Positions 54,203 through 64,000 of a stretch of 64,000 nucleotides of DNA are shown piece by piece. Numbering within the stretch: position 1 is the first letter of the stretch; each line of letters begins with the position of its first letter. A model generated the notes under the pieces. It had not been told where the DNA came from and searched no databases. It saw only the letters and a list, made by a program, of their open reading frames with translations. Where the stretch lies: assembly GCF_002218065.1 (NCBI RefSeq), contig NZ_BDUB01000001.1, positions 4,497,118-4,561,117 on the forward strand. Direction: 5' to 3'. Both the position numbers and the translations under genes were made by a program. The stretch comes from Nodularia sp. NIES-3585 (GTDB lineage: Bacteria > Cyanobacteriota > Cyanobacteriia > Cyanobacteriales > Nostocaceae).

Positions 54203-54336
54203 CTTTGTGTACTTTGCGCCCTTTGCGGTTCGTTAAAAATTAGAATTAGGCATTTCCCAGAAATAAATTCACGAAAGAGACGTTCGCGAAGCGTACTGGA
54301 AGCTCTACCACAGAGGCGCAGAGAACGCAGAGAAAT
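54203..54336. repeat. Repeat cluster between cobK and hemB
   Basis: CTTTGTGTACTTTGCGCCCT then TTGCGGTTCGTTAAAAATTAG (as at 50362), followed by ACGTTCGCGAAGCGTACTGG and CAGAGGCGCAGAGAACGCAG (as near 53320). Confidence 0.7.
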
Positions 54337-54349
54337 AAACAACAGAGGT

Positions 54350-55647
<1,298 letters not shown>

Positions 55648-55855
55648 AAAAATATTTTTTCCACACTCATACCTTCTAGATTCCCTTACTAATAGCTGCG
55701 TGAGAAGGTACAGATTTAGCCAATTTAGTCTGGTACAGTCGCAGCATTTCTAACTGTTATAGTCAAAATAAACGCAACTGTACTAGTTAAAGTCCAGAAA
55801 AATCCCTTATATTGCCTGTATTCTCCTGCTTTCGTCTTTAAGGAAGGGTAGCGCT

Positions 55856-57358
55856 GTGATTATTCCCCTAGATCGGCACTCACAAAACCCTATTTATCTG
55901 CAAATTCGCGATTATTTGAGTCGTTTAATTCAATCTGGCAAAATCACGGCTGAACAAAAACTGCCCTCAATTAGGGCTTTGTCCGAAAGTATTCAAGTCA
56001 ACAAATTGACTGTAATTGAAGCCTATAGTCTCCTAGAAGCCGATGGACTCATTCATGCTCGCCAAGGTTCAGGATATTTTGTTAACTCTTCCATTAGCCC
56101 TGGTTTTACCTTGCGCTCTCACTTCGCCCCAGCCCAAGAGGTAATAATTTCTGAAGGGGGAGGATCTTTTCTAGAACAATATACAGCTTCAATTCAGGCT
56201 CGACGGCAACGAGATATGATAGATTTCAGTTCAGGTTTTCCCCATAATCCTGGTTTAGCAAATCTCCAACGGGTTGCCAAACGTGCCTTAGCCAAAGCAG
56301 GAGATATCCTGTTTAAAGAAGACTTGCCTCAAGGACAACTTCTCCTACGACAGTTGATTGCTCAAATGTTAGTGCAAACAGGACTAGTAGTTTCTCCTGA
56401 AGAGATTATTATTACCACTGGTTCACAACAAGCATTATCTCTAGCAATGCAATATTATCTCCAACCAGGGGATTGGGCGATTGTGGAGACACCAACTTAT
56501 CATGGTGCATTGGGGATTCTGGAAAACTTGGGCGCTAAAGTCATCGGAATTCCCATGACTGCACAGGGAATGAATCTGGAATTACTAGAAGAATATCTCA
56601 ACAGTCACCGACCAAAATTAATCTACACCATCAGCACTTTACACAACCCCACAGGGATTACAACTAACCAGGAACATCGCCAAAAATTACTGGCATTAGC
56701 ACAACAGTATGAATGTCACATTTTGGAAGATAATGCTTACGAAGGGTTAAATTTTGAACCTGTTCCGGCTCCCATCAAAGCAAGCGATGATCGCCACAAT
56801 TTAGTTACCTACATAGGTACATTTTCTAAAACCCTGATGCCAGGATTAAGAGTAGGTTACATGGTGCTAACAGGTAAACATTATCAGCATTTAGTCAAGC
56901 AAAAATTACTCAATGACTTGCACGTTTCTACTGTATCTCAGGCAATAGTCAGCGAGTTTTTAGGTTCGGGACATTACCGCCGTCACCTGAGTCGTTTACG
57001 CACTAGCAATTTGCAAGGACGGAACATGATGCTGCAAGCCCTAGAACATTATTTCCCCGATGCGATCGCCTCCGGCACTGCGCTCCGCGCAATCGCCTGG
57101 ACTATTCCCAAAGGGGGTTTATTTTTGTGGATACATCTGCCGGAACATTTACCTATTCAGGCAATTTGTCGAGAAGCCTTATCCCATAATATCCTCGTTG
57201 CCAATGGATCTGTATTTTTTCCAGGCCGCGGTTATCAAGCCATGCGGTTGAACTTTTGCCACACACCAGCAGATATCGAGCAAGGAATTGAAATTCTCGG
57301 TAATCTGATTAAAAAATATTTGACGTTAAATCTGACTAGGGCAAAAATTTGTAGTTAA
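55856..57358 (+). CDS. MocR/PdxR-type GntR regulator with aminotransferase domain
   Basis: A 500-aa fusion. Residues 1-75 are a GntR winged helix (NPIYLQIRDYLSRLIQSGKI, then LPSIRALSESIQVNKLTVIE). Residues about 115-490 are a class I PLP fold. Visible PLP-site features are GSQQALSLAMQYYLQPGD near 180, HNPTG near 263, EDNAYE near 294, and the Schiff-base Lys in YIGTFSKTLMPGLRVGYM near 322. The GTG start is preceded by AAGGAAGGG. Proteins of this type are either regulators of B6, amino-acid or taurine genes, or true aminotransferases; the trigger is unknown. Confidence 0.92.
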   Translation: MIIPLDRHSQNPIYLQIRDYLSRLIQSGKITAEQKLPSIRALSESIQVNKLTVIEAYSLLEADGLIHARQGSGYFVNSSISPGFTLRSHFAPAQEVIISEGGGSFLEQYTASIQARRQRDMIDFSSGFPHNPGLANLQRVAKRALAKAGDILFKEDLPQGQLLLRQLIAQMLVQTGLVVSPEEIIITTGSQQALSLAMQYYLQPGDWAIVETPTYHGALGILENLGAKVIGIPMTAQGMNLELLEEYLNSHRPKLIYTISTLHNPTGITTNQEHRQKLLALAQQYECHILEDNAYEGLNFEPVPAPIKASDDRHNLVTYIGTFSKTLMPGLRVGYMVLTGKHYQHLVKQKLLNDLHVSTVSQAIVSEFLGSGHYRRHLSRLRTSNLQGRNMMLQALEHYFPDAIASGTALRAIAWTIPKGGLFLWIHLPEHLPIQAICREALSHNILVANGSVFFPGRGYQAMRLNFCHTPADIEQGIEILGNLIKKYLTLNLTRAKICS

Positions 57359-57396
57359 GGAACTTCCAAAAAAAGTAAACCCATAAACACAATAAA

Positions 57397-57420
57397 CCCC
57401 GCTACTACAGTACGGGGATC
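57397..57420. terminator. Bidirectional terminator between convergent genes
   Basis: CCCCG-ctactacagta-CGGGG stem between the MocR gene and the convergent beta-barrel gene, with A-rich sequence on its left and a short T-containing tract on its right. Confidence 0.6.
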
Positions 57421-57438
57421 AAAGTTATTGACAAATTC

Positions 57439-57936
57439 CTAAAATCTATAACCAACACCACCTTGCACAGAGATAGCTGCACCACCAGCACCGTCACGGT
57501 AGGCATCAAAAGCAATGATGGCGTTACCAAAAATCACAGTATTACTATTGGGGACAACGTAATCAACTCCTGGTTGTAAGGCAAAACTAATTTTGTTACC
57601 CACAGGAGAAGAACTATCACCACCAGCCAAGACCAAACCAGCGCCCAAGTAAGCATCAGTTTGCCAGTTGATAGGGACATCGTAAGAAACTGTAGGTACA
57701 ACTGCGGTATTCCTACCAACTAAAGCTTGAGCGCGGAAAGAAATTGGTGATTCTAGAAGCTTGTAACGAACAGCGACAACACCGCCAATTTGAATCCCGT
57801 CAGTCAGACCAACAGTTGGACCTACACCGACATAGCTACCATATGCTACCTGAGCCTGTGCTGGTTGAATAGTAATAGCTACACTCAAGACCGCGCCAGC
57901 TGCTAAAGCTGGAACCAAATAAGAAAGATACTTCAT
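57439..57936 (-). CDS. Small secreted beta-barrel-like outer-membrane protein
   Basis: A 165-aa protein from the ATG at 57936 (a GTG at 57951 would add five residues). The signal peptide ends near residue 29 (ITIQPAQAQ). The rest is strand-rich with alternating hydrophobic residues and Gly (VGVGPTVGLTDGIQIGGVVA, then ISVQGGVGYRF) and a terminal Phe, as in small outer-membrane barrels. No family name is recognised. Convergent with the MocR gene. Confidence 0.7.
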   Translation of the reverse strand: MKYLSYLVPALAAGAVLSVAITIQPAQAQVAYGSYVGVGPTVGLTDGIQIGGVVAVRYKLLESPISFRAQALVGRNTAVVPTVSYDVPINWQTDAYLGAGLVLAGGDSSSPVGNKISFALQPGVDYVVPNSNTVIFGNAIIAFDAYRDGAGGAAISVQGGVGYRF

Positions 57937-58020
57937 TACCGGAAACCTCACACATCTTGAATGTTATAAGTTCGTTTGAATACTTATATTATCGCTATTA
58001 CTGATTAATTAGGTGATAAT

Positions 58021-60204
58021 TTATCTCCGATTTATTACCCCACTCCCCAGTCCTACGGACGCACAACTTGAATGTAGACCGCCTTGGGTACAAATGTAAG
58101 CTATTTGTCTCTTATCTAAATTTTTGGCTTGAGAAAAATCAACTCCTTCAACAACAGCAGAAATTGAGCCTAAGTCTGGCATTTGGACAAATTGATCTTC
58201 GGCATTTTGTGGGACAGGAGCCAGAACTGTGCCTTGAAAATCGGCACCTGCGACATTTGCTCCCCGTAAATCAACAAAACTCAGGTCAGCATTTTGCAAA
58301 TTGGTATTTTCCAACTTGGCGGAACGCAAAACAGCACCAGTCAGTCGCGTGGCGCTGAGGTTGGCATTGCTGAGATTAGCCCGGTCTAAATAAGCTCCTG
58401 ATAAGTCTGCTCCTCGCCAATCAGTATTAGTTAAGTTGGCATAGGATAAATGTGTGCCGATGGCAATAACACGACTTAAACGCGCCGCATATAAGTTGGC
58501 TTCGTTGAATCTGGCATCACCTATGTCAGCCCCAGTTAAACTGGCTTTCTCTAGGAATGCACCCCGCAAATTTGCTCCTACTAACTGGGTACTGCTCAGA
58601 TCAGCGCCTATTAAACGTGCATGGGATAAATTAGCTCTGTTGAGGGTAGCGCGGCTTAAATCGCTACGGTTCATGATCACGCGACTAAGATTAGCATCGG
58701 TGAAATTAGCCTGTTTCATCTGAGCTTGGCTCAAATCCGCGATCGCATCGTCATAAGTATCCCAGCGTCCATCCGCACCAACTCCCCGAAAAATACTACC
58801 TTTAAAACTTGCTTGGTTAAGATTTGCCGATTTGAGGTTAATTCCCGACAAATCAATGTTATCTAAGACCAAGTTGAAAAATGAAGTTTCCGGAGTGCCG
58901 CTTTGACCTAATTCGGCAAGACTGAGATCAATATCTGCGATTTGAGTACTGTAGACGCTGAGAATTTTGTTGATTGTCTGCTGGTTAATATGTAACTGCT
59001 GTTGTCGCAATTCCCTTTCTGGAGATGCATCGCTACCCACAGACTTTAATTCACCTGCTAAAAACTGATTTTTGTTTTTTAATTCCGGGATAGCTGCGAG
59101 ACCGACACTTGCTAAAGCTTGTTGAATTGTACTTAGGAGGATGGGATTAGTTTCTTTAACCAGAAGGTCTGTGAGAAATTGGATGGACTGAGAATCATTA
59201 ATCCCACCCATGGCGAGAATGATACTTTGACGATCCTTGATAGTCGCACCAGAGTTAGGACTCAAGGTTTCTATCAGCGCCAGAAACTTTTGGCTATTGA
59301 TTTGCTTGGTTTCCCGCCGGGTTTGTTGAGTTTGGATATAGACTTGGGTGGCTACTAAAGTTCCCAGCACAGCAATCATGCTAACTAGGGCTACCACAAA
59401 CAAAGTCCGGCTGGGATTTTGCCGCATTTCTTGCCACAGGTTAGCGGTATTTGTGGTTTCCCCTGTGAACATGGACATTGAAACGGGGGCTAATTCCTCT
59501 ACTACCGGCGATCCCTGGGATTTATTACCCGGAGTAGAAGACGGCAAAGGACGAGTCGCATCTATTGTATATGTACCTGCTAACCAATCATGCAGTGCGC
59601 GACGACCTCGACGTGCAGGTAAGGCCACTCCTTCTCCCAGCACCATCAACACCGCCAAAAATGTAAACAATCCTAAATTGGGAAAGGCAAAACTGTAGCG
59701 CCAAAGAATGTAGGCGATAGAAACAGGTACAGTCCAGCGACCAACTCCTTCCCGCGCTACAACTGCGGCTAAACCCGCTGGTTTACCTACTTCGTTGACA
59801 ACGCGCACACCAAACTTGCGCTTGGGAATAGTACTACCTGTTTTGCCCAGCAAATATAATTGCCACCATGAAAGAGTCACAGGCGCTAACAAGGCGATGA
59901 TCCACAAAAAATTGGTCGGGGCGGCGACGTTGCGAATACCATAGCTTACAGGCAAAGCCAAAGGTCGAGCGATCGCTCTTTCTGTGACTACCAATACAGG
60001 ATGAAGTGGCACGCGGTTGAGATCGCTTCTAGAATTGGCATAGACACCAATCCCAAAGGGAACTAGTCCACTCACAACCACTAGGGTGATTTCAGTTGCC
60101 CATGCAGCCAAACGCCTGGTGTTTAAAGGCAATGAGTGGGCTGTTTCCGGCTTATTGGGCTGGCTAGATTGACTGGTATTTCTCCTCACAATTGGGGTCG
60201 CCAT
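58021..60204 (-). CDS. RDD-family membrane protein fused to pentapeptide repeats
   Basis: A 727-aa protein. Residues about 28-225 form an RDD domain: first helix with Arg (RRLAAWATEITLVVVSGLVP), a second with conserved residues, then KRKFGVRVVNEVGKPAGLAA and RRALHDWLAGTYTID near the end. A further membrane span lies near 277-295 (TLFVVALVSMIAVLGTLVA), followed by a helical region at about 305-430. From about 445 to 690 come some 25-30 A(D/N)Lxx pentapeptide repeats (for example ANLSHARLIGADL). The pentapeptide helix should face one side of the membrane. Function is unknown; the small membrane gene upstream on the same strand may be cotranscribed. Confidence 0.85.
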   Translation of the reverse strand: MATPIVRRNTSQSSQPNKPETAHSLPLNTRRLAAWATEITLVVVSGLVPFGIGVYANSRSDLNRVPLHPVLVVTERAIARPLALPVSYGIRNVAAPTNFLWIIALLAPVTLSWWQLYLLGKTGSTIPKRKFGVRVVNEVGKPAGLAAVVAREGVGRWTVPVSIAYILWRYSFAFPNLGLFTFLAVLMVLGEGVALPARRGRRALHDWLAGTYTIDATRPLPSSTPGNKSQGSPVVEELAPVSMSMFTGETTNTANLWQEMRQNPSRTLFVVALVSMIAVLGTLVATQVYIQTQQTRRETKQINSQKFLALIETLSPNSGATIKDRQSIILAMGGINDSQSIQFLTDLLVKETNPILLSTIQQALASVGLAAIPELKNKNQFLAGELKSVGSDASPERELRQQQLHINQQTINKILSVYSTQIADIDLSLAELGQSGTPETSFFNLVLDNIDLSGINLKSANLNQASFKGSIFRGVGADGRWDTYDDAIADLSQAQMKQANFTDANLSRVIMNRSDLSRATLNRANLSHARLIGADLSSTQLVGANLRGAFLEKASLTGADIGDARFNEANLYAARLSRVIAIGTHLSYANLTNTDWRGADLSGAYLDRANLSNANLSATRLTGAVLRSAKLENTNLQNADLSFVDLRGANVAGADFQGTVLAPVPQNAEDQFVQMPDLGSISAVVEGVDFSQAKNLDKRQIAYICTQGGLHSSCASVGLGSGVINRR

Positions 60205-60258
60205 TGCATAATTCCTTTGAATTTATTTTTAGGTGGCTCTCGGCACAGTTAAAATATA

Positions 60259-60603
60259 CTATTGCTTTTTTTGAAAGCTACCAGATACAAAAAATTTGTA
60301 CCCGAAATACACTAAGAATGCCAATACTGCCACACTGATCACAGATGCGACTAGTCTCATCACTGCTTGTAGCATGGCAAATCCCACTAGCACCCCCACA
60401 CCAGCAACTATCACTTTGGTGATCCCGTTCAAGTTCTCAAACCAAAGCTGCAATTTTGCTAAACGAGATTTCAATTTGAGAAATACAGACTGCGATTGCT
60501 GTGTATTTTCTGGTGGTTGTCCAAAATCTCCAGATGTAGAGTTCATTTGTGCCTCTAGATTTTGGAGACGACGTTGCAGGTCTTCATCAGGTTGCGGATT
60601 CAT
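60259..60603 (-). CDS. Hypothetical membrane protein with coiled-coil start
   Basis: A 114-aa protein with an N-terminal coiled-coil-like segment (DEDLQRRLQNLEAQMNS) and two adjacent hydrophobic helices (VIVAGVGVLVGFAMLQAVM and SVISVAVLAFLVYFGYKFF). It lies 54 bp upstream of the RDD-pentapeptide gene on the same strand, suggesting a two-gene operon. Family not recognised. Confidence 0.65.
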   Translation of the reverse strand: MNPQPDEDLQRRLQNLEAQMNSTSGDFGQPPENTQQSQSVFLKLKSRLAKLQLWFENLNGITKVIVAGVGVLVGFAMLQAVMRLVASVISVAVLAFLVYFGYKFFVSGSFQKKQ

Positions 60604-60803
60604 CTATTTTTTCACCTTGACACTAAGTCACTAGTTCCACAACAAACCTACCAAATCCTGGAAATTATTTTCTAGCGAGTGTAGAAGAGAAAATATAAAA
60701 ATTCATACAAAACACGGAGGAACATAGAATAGTTCTGAATCGTCTCTAAATTCAGACTGTTTAAATAAATATCGCTGAATAAATAGTCGGGGCATGAATA
60801 ATT

Positions 60804-61247
60804 ATGAAGGTTTTTAGGCTGCTTACAGTCGTTCCCGCAGCTTTGGTAATGAGTTTAACTCTAACTGAGGCTAATTTGGCTCAAGTACCACCGCTGCAAA
60901 TTCAACCCAATTCCAAATCAGAACCACTTATTTTAAATGGCACATCAGGAGGAGAAGTTGCCAGTAATTGCGGCAATATTGCTAATACACCCAATCAAAT
61001 TATCCAGTTAACCAAGCCACTGCCTTACTTACGCTTAACAGTTGAGAGTGCTGGAGAGCCTACACTGCGAATTGACGGGCCTGGCGGCAGTTTTTGTGTG
61101 TTGTCAGATAATTACTCTGAAAGCAATCCAGAAATTACTGGTTATTATATGCCAGGAGAATACAAAGTATACGTAGGTGAGTTATCTCAGAATCAGTATA
61201 ACTATACCCTCTCAATTTCGCAACAAAAGCAGCCGACGAGCAAGTAG
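60804..61247 (+). CDS. Secreted protein of unknown function
   Basis: A 147-aa protein with a signal peptide of about 27 residues (LLTVVPAALVMSLTLTEANLA). The mature part is beta-rich with two Cys (ASNCGNIA, GSFCVLSD) that could form a disulfide, and has YYMPGEYKVYVGELSQNQYN near the C-terminus. This pattern resembles small beta-sandwich domains that bind other envelope components. Function is not assignable. Confidence 0.7.
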   Translation: MKVFRLLTVVPAALVMSLTLTEANLAQVPPLQIQPNSKSEPLILNGTSGGEVASNCGNIANTPNQIIQLTKPLPYLRLTVESAGEPTLRIDGPGGSFCVLSDNYSESNPEITGYYMPGEYKVYVGELSQNQYNYTLSISQQKQPTSK

Positions 61248-61273
61248 TAGCTGTGGGTAGAAATGGCAATTAG

Positions 61274-64000
61274 CTAATTTTTCCTAATTATATGGTGCAA
61301 GCTATTTAATAAATCTGGCGCTGTGTAGGGCTTGGCAATAACTAGCCCGACAGCAGTGTGATCTGCATTTGCCAAAGCCTCGTTTGGGTTAATGCCGCTA
61401 CAAGCAATGATTTTTACCTGTGGATTCATTTTTTGTAAGGTGCGAATGGCGGTGATACCATCCATTTCCGGCATCATGATATCGATTAAAACAGCACTGA
61501 TCTGCTTTTTGTGCTGGGCATAAAGTGCGATCGCTTCAATGCCATTACTGGCTATGAGAGTTTTATAATTGTATTTTTCCAGGACAATTTTCGCAATTTC
61601 CCGAATTTCAGCTTCGTCATCCACAAATAAAATTAGTTCTCCCTGTCCGGGAAATATTTCTAAATTATTTATATCTAGCGATTGGGTGACTTCCACCGCA
61701 GGTAAGAATATCTGAAATTTACTACCTTGATCGACTGTGCTAGATACAGTCACAAACCCACCGTGGCTTTTGACAATTCCCAACACAGTTGAAAGCCCCA
61801 ATCCCGTACCTTGTCCGACTTCTTTGGTGGTGAAGAATGGATCAAAAATTTTATCTAATATTTCCGGTGGGATGCCCATTCCCGTATCCGCGACAGTCAT
61901 CATAATATAAGGGCCAACTTTGGCATCAAGATTCATTTGGGCATAAGCTTCATCAACAAACATATTTTTTGTAGAGATTGTGAGCATACCACCTTCTGGC
62001 ATCGCATCACGGGCATTAACTACGAGGTTCATTAGCACTTGATGTAGTTGTGTCGCATCTCCAGAAACAGCCCACAGTTCTTCTGGTATAGTGATGGCAA
62101 ACTCAATAGACCTGGGAAATGTTTGTTTGGCTATCTGAGTAATTTCTGCAATCAGATGTTTGAGTTGAACTATCGTCCGCTCGCCTTTAAATCCTCGCGC
62201 AAATGACAAAACTTGTTTAACTAAAGCCGCGCCTCGGATGGTGTTGTTTTCAATAATTTGGAGTAAGTTTTGATAATTTTCTTTGTCTTGAGCGAATCTG
62301 ACCTGTAGCAGTTGAGATGCTGCCAAAATAGGTGTTAAAATATTATTTAAGTCGTGAGCTATGCCACCCGCTAGAGTTCCAAGGCTTTCCAATCGTTGAG
62401 CGCGGAAAAACTGCTGTGCGAGTTTTTTCTGTTCTGTAATGTCAGTGTCAACAGAAAGAATAGACTTCGGTTTTCCTACTGTGTCATACATCAGCGTCCA
62501 ACGGCTTTCTACGCAAATTTCTTTGCCAGATTTAGTCACTTTACGTAACTCACCCTGCCATGAGCCAGATTCAATCACAGCCTTAACGCAGGCTTTGAGT
62601 TGTGACGAATTATTTTTGCAAAAAAGTTCCTGGGGGTCTTTGCCTAAAGCCTCTGCGGCGCGCCAACCATATATATGCTCTGCACCTTGATTCCAAAATA
62701 AGATTTTGCTGTCAAAATCTCGAACTAAAATCGCATCAGTGGCAATATCTAGTAAGGCTGCTTGCTCGCTAATTTTTTCTTGTGCTTGTTTGCGAGCGCT
62801 AATGTCAGAAAAAGAAGCGATGACGGCATAAGGAACAGGATCATTCTCGTGAAACAAGGGTTGAGAATTAATGGAAATCCAAGTTAGTTTTCCATTGGGC
62901 TGATAAATTCCCATGACCACATTTGAGCAGGGTTGACCTGTGTGTAAGGTGACCACTGATGGATGCATTTCACCAGGAAAGGGAGAACCATCTTCTTTGA
63001 TAGTCTTCCAGCCAGTATCATCAGAGGTGTGCGTGAACATTTCGTCTAAACTCCGCCCCAAAATTCTTTCAGCACTGGCATTACAGGCAGCTATACTACC
63101 ATTAGCGTTGTGTAGAATGATGCCTTCTTGCATGGCAGCAACGACTGAACGATAACGTTCTTCGCTGGCTTTTAGTGCTGCTTCTGCCTGTTTGCGTTCG
63201 CGTAGCGCTGCTTGCAGATCGCCGATGCAGCGAGTTGTACCAATCAATCGGATTGGCTGACCTAGTTCGTTACAAAATACTTTACCGTTTCCACTTAGCC
63301 AATTAATATTCCCATCGGGTAAAACCACCCGAAATTCACTTTTATATTCAGTTTTTTCCTGAATACTGCGAGCTATCACCGCACACAAATCTTCCCGATC
63401 TTCAGGATGAACTAACTGCAAAAATTCTTCCATGCCTTCAGAACCAGCAATACTGGGCAAACCATAGAGGAGCGCCATATTGGCAGAGCATATTACTTGA
63501 TTAGTGCGGATGTCCCAGTCCCAAATGCCCATTTTAGTAGCTTCTAGGGCTAAAGTTAGTCGCGCCTCACTCTCGCGGAGTGATTCTTCTATTTGCTTGC
63601 GTTCGGTGATATCTCTACCAACCCCCAGAAATTCCAAAACTTCCCCGGCTTCATTCTCAATTGCTGTCACCTTCCATTGCACCCAGCGGATACCGTTAGC
63701 TGTATATAGACGTTGCTCATCAGTGATCAAGTCATGAGGTGGTGTTTTCAACTTGCTCATATTTTCTGTAATTTGAGGCAAATCATCTGGATGGAAAAAC
63801 TGAAAAACCCACTCACCAAGTAGTTCCTCCAATTGCTGACCCAATGCTTGGCAAGCTACTGTATTCGCAAAGGTCAGCCGTTCCTGCAAATCTATGCGAA
63901 TCATCAAGTCGGTTTGAGTTTCCACTAGCTGACGATAAAGTTTCTCGCTTTGACGCAATGAATCTTCGGCACGTTGGCGTTCAGCAATTTCCTGTTGTAA
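61274..64000 (-). CDS. Multi-PAS hybrid histidine kinase with C-terminal receiver, 5' truncated by window edge
   Basis: Sensor kinase reading at least four PAS domains. The frame is open through base 64000 (EIAERQRAEDS precedes LRQSEKLYRQ), so the N-terminus lies outside and the TTG at 63958 is internal. Visible order: four PAS/PAC units, HisKA with the phospho-His in GTLAGGIAHDLNNILTPIL, HATPase with DTGMGIPPEILDKIFDPFF and GTGLGLS, then a receiver with acidic DDE and phospho-Asp in AVLIDIMMPEMDG and the conserved Lys in VIAKPYTAPDL. All catalytic residues seem intact. No transmembrane span is visible in this part. Signal and downstream regulator are unknown. Confidence 0.93.
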   Translation of the reverse strand, partial: LQQEIAERQRAEDSLRQSEKLYRQLVETQTDLMIRIDLQERLTFANTVACQALGQQLEELLGEWVFQFFHPDDLPQITENMSKLKTPPHDLITDEQRLYTANGIRWVQWKVTAIENEAGEVLEFLGVGRDITERKQIEESLRESEARLTLALEATKMGIWDWDIRTNQVICSANMALLYGLPSIAGSEGMEEFLQLVHPEDREDLCAVIARSIQEKTEYKSEFRVVLPDGNINWLSGNGKVFCNELGQPIRLIGTTRCIGDLQAALRERKQAEAALKASEERYRSVVAAMQEGIILHNANGSIAACNASAERILGRSLDEMFTHTSDDTGWKTIKEDGSPFPGEMHPSVVTLHTGQPCSNVVMGIYQPNGKLTWISINSQPLFHENDPVPYAVIASFSDISARKQAQEKISEQAALLDIATDAILVRDFDSKILFWNQGAEHIYGWRAAEALGKDPQELFCKNNSSQLKACVKAVIESGSWQGELRKVTKSGKEICVESRWTLMYDTVGKPKSILSVDTDITEQKKLAQQFFRAQRLESLGTLAGGIAHDLNNILTPILAASQLLQVRFAQDKENYQNLLQIIENNTIRGAALVKQVLSFARGFKGERTIVQLKHLIAEITQIAKQTFPRSIEFAITIPEELWAVSGDATQLHQVLMNLVVNARDAMPEGGMLTISTKNMFVDEAYAQMNLDAKVGPYIMMTVADTGMGIPPEILDKIFDPFFTTKEVGQGTGLGLSTVLGIVKSHGGFVTVSSTVDQGSKFQIFLPAVEVTQSLDINNLEIFPGQGELILFVDDEAEIREIAKIVLEKYNYKTLIASNGIEAIALYAQHKKQISAVLIDIMMPEMDGITAIRTLQKMNPQVKIIACSGINPNEALANADHTAVGLVIAKPYTAPDLLNSLHHIIRKN

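Overview
The window comes from a filamentous, very probably heterocyst-forming cyanobacterium (Nostocales). It carries oxygenic photosynthesis genes (petC-petA, psbA), cyanobacterial-type ppc, hemB and DUF3067/DUF4090 genes, abundant HIP1 octamers (GCGATCGC), and the heptanucleotide tandem repeats (STRR) and palindromic dispersed repeats typical of Nostoc/Anabaena genomes. No species call is made.

Layout. 1-11.1 kb is a surface-polysaccharide locus: an ABC exporter (Wzm-like permease cut by the left edge, Wzt-like ATPase with a C-terminal cargo-binding domain), a hexapeptide acetyltransferase, a 1461-residue protein joining three glycosyltransferase domains, a coiled-coil region and a methyltransferase, a GDP-mannose 4,6-dehydratase, and two more GT4 glycosyltransferases. 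11.5-16.9 kb is an RND efflux pair plus a small conserved gene. 17.1-18.6 kb is a decayed type II restriction-modification system: the controller gene and its operator remain, but endonuclease and methyltransferase are both truncated at one shared tail-to-tail junction. 18.8-25.1 kb holds trpS, a MetF-like reductase, prfC and an M48-like membrane protein without its zinc ligands. 25.1-30.1 kb holds an RRM RNA-binding protein, a sucrose-phosphate-synthase-like GT4 and an RqcH/NFACT protein, with long spacers full of repeats.

30.6-36.0 kb is a zinc-homeostasis locus: an SLH/OprB porin divergent from znuA-znuC with a Fur-family-like operator between them, a SmtB/ArsR repressor with an intact alpha5 zinc site, and znuB. 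36.05-38.7 kb is tRNA-Phe followed by a tyrosine integrase and a membrane-protein gene broken by two repeat-length changes. 39.0-43.4 kb holds DUF3067, petC-petA, an esterase and small conserved genes. 43.5-53.3 kb holds ppc, a four-repeat SGNH-like membrane protein with an MBOAT acyltransferase (probable O-acetylation pair), and psbA. 53.4-64 kb holds cobK, hemB, a MocR-type regulator, a small beta-barrel, an RDD-pentapeptide fusion, small envelope proteins and a multi-PAS hybrid histidine kinase cut by the right edge.

The most distinctive system is the export locus at the left. The Wzt cargo-binding domain together with a polymerase-like multi-GT protein that ends in a coiled coil and a methyltransferase suggests that chain synthesis, length measurement and terminal capping are combined in one polypeptide. 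This is inferred from domain order only.
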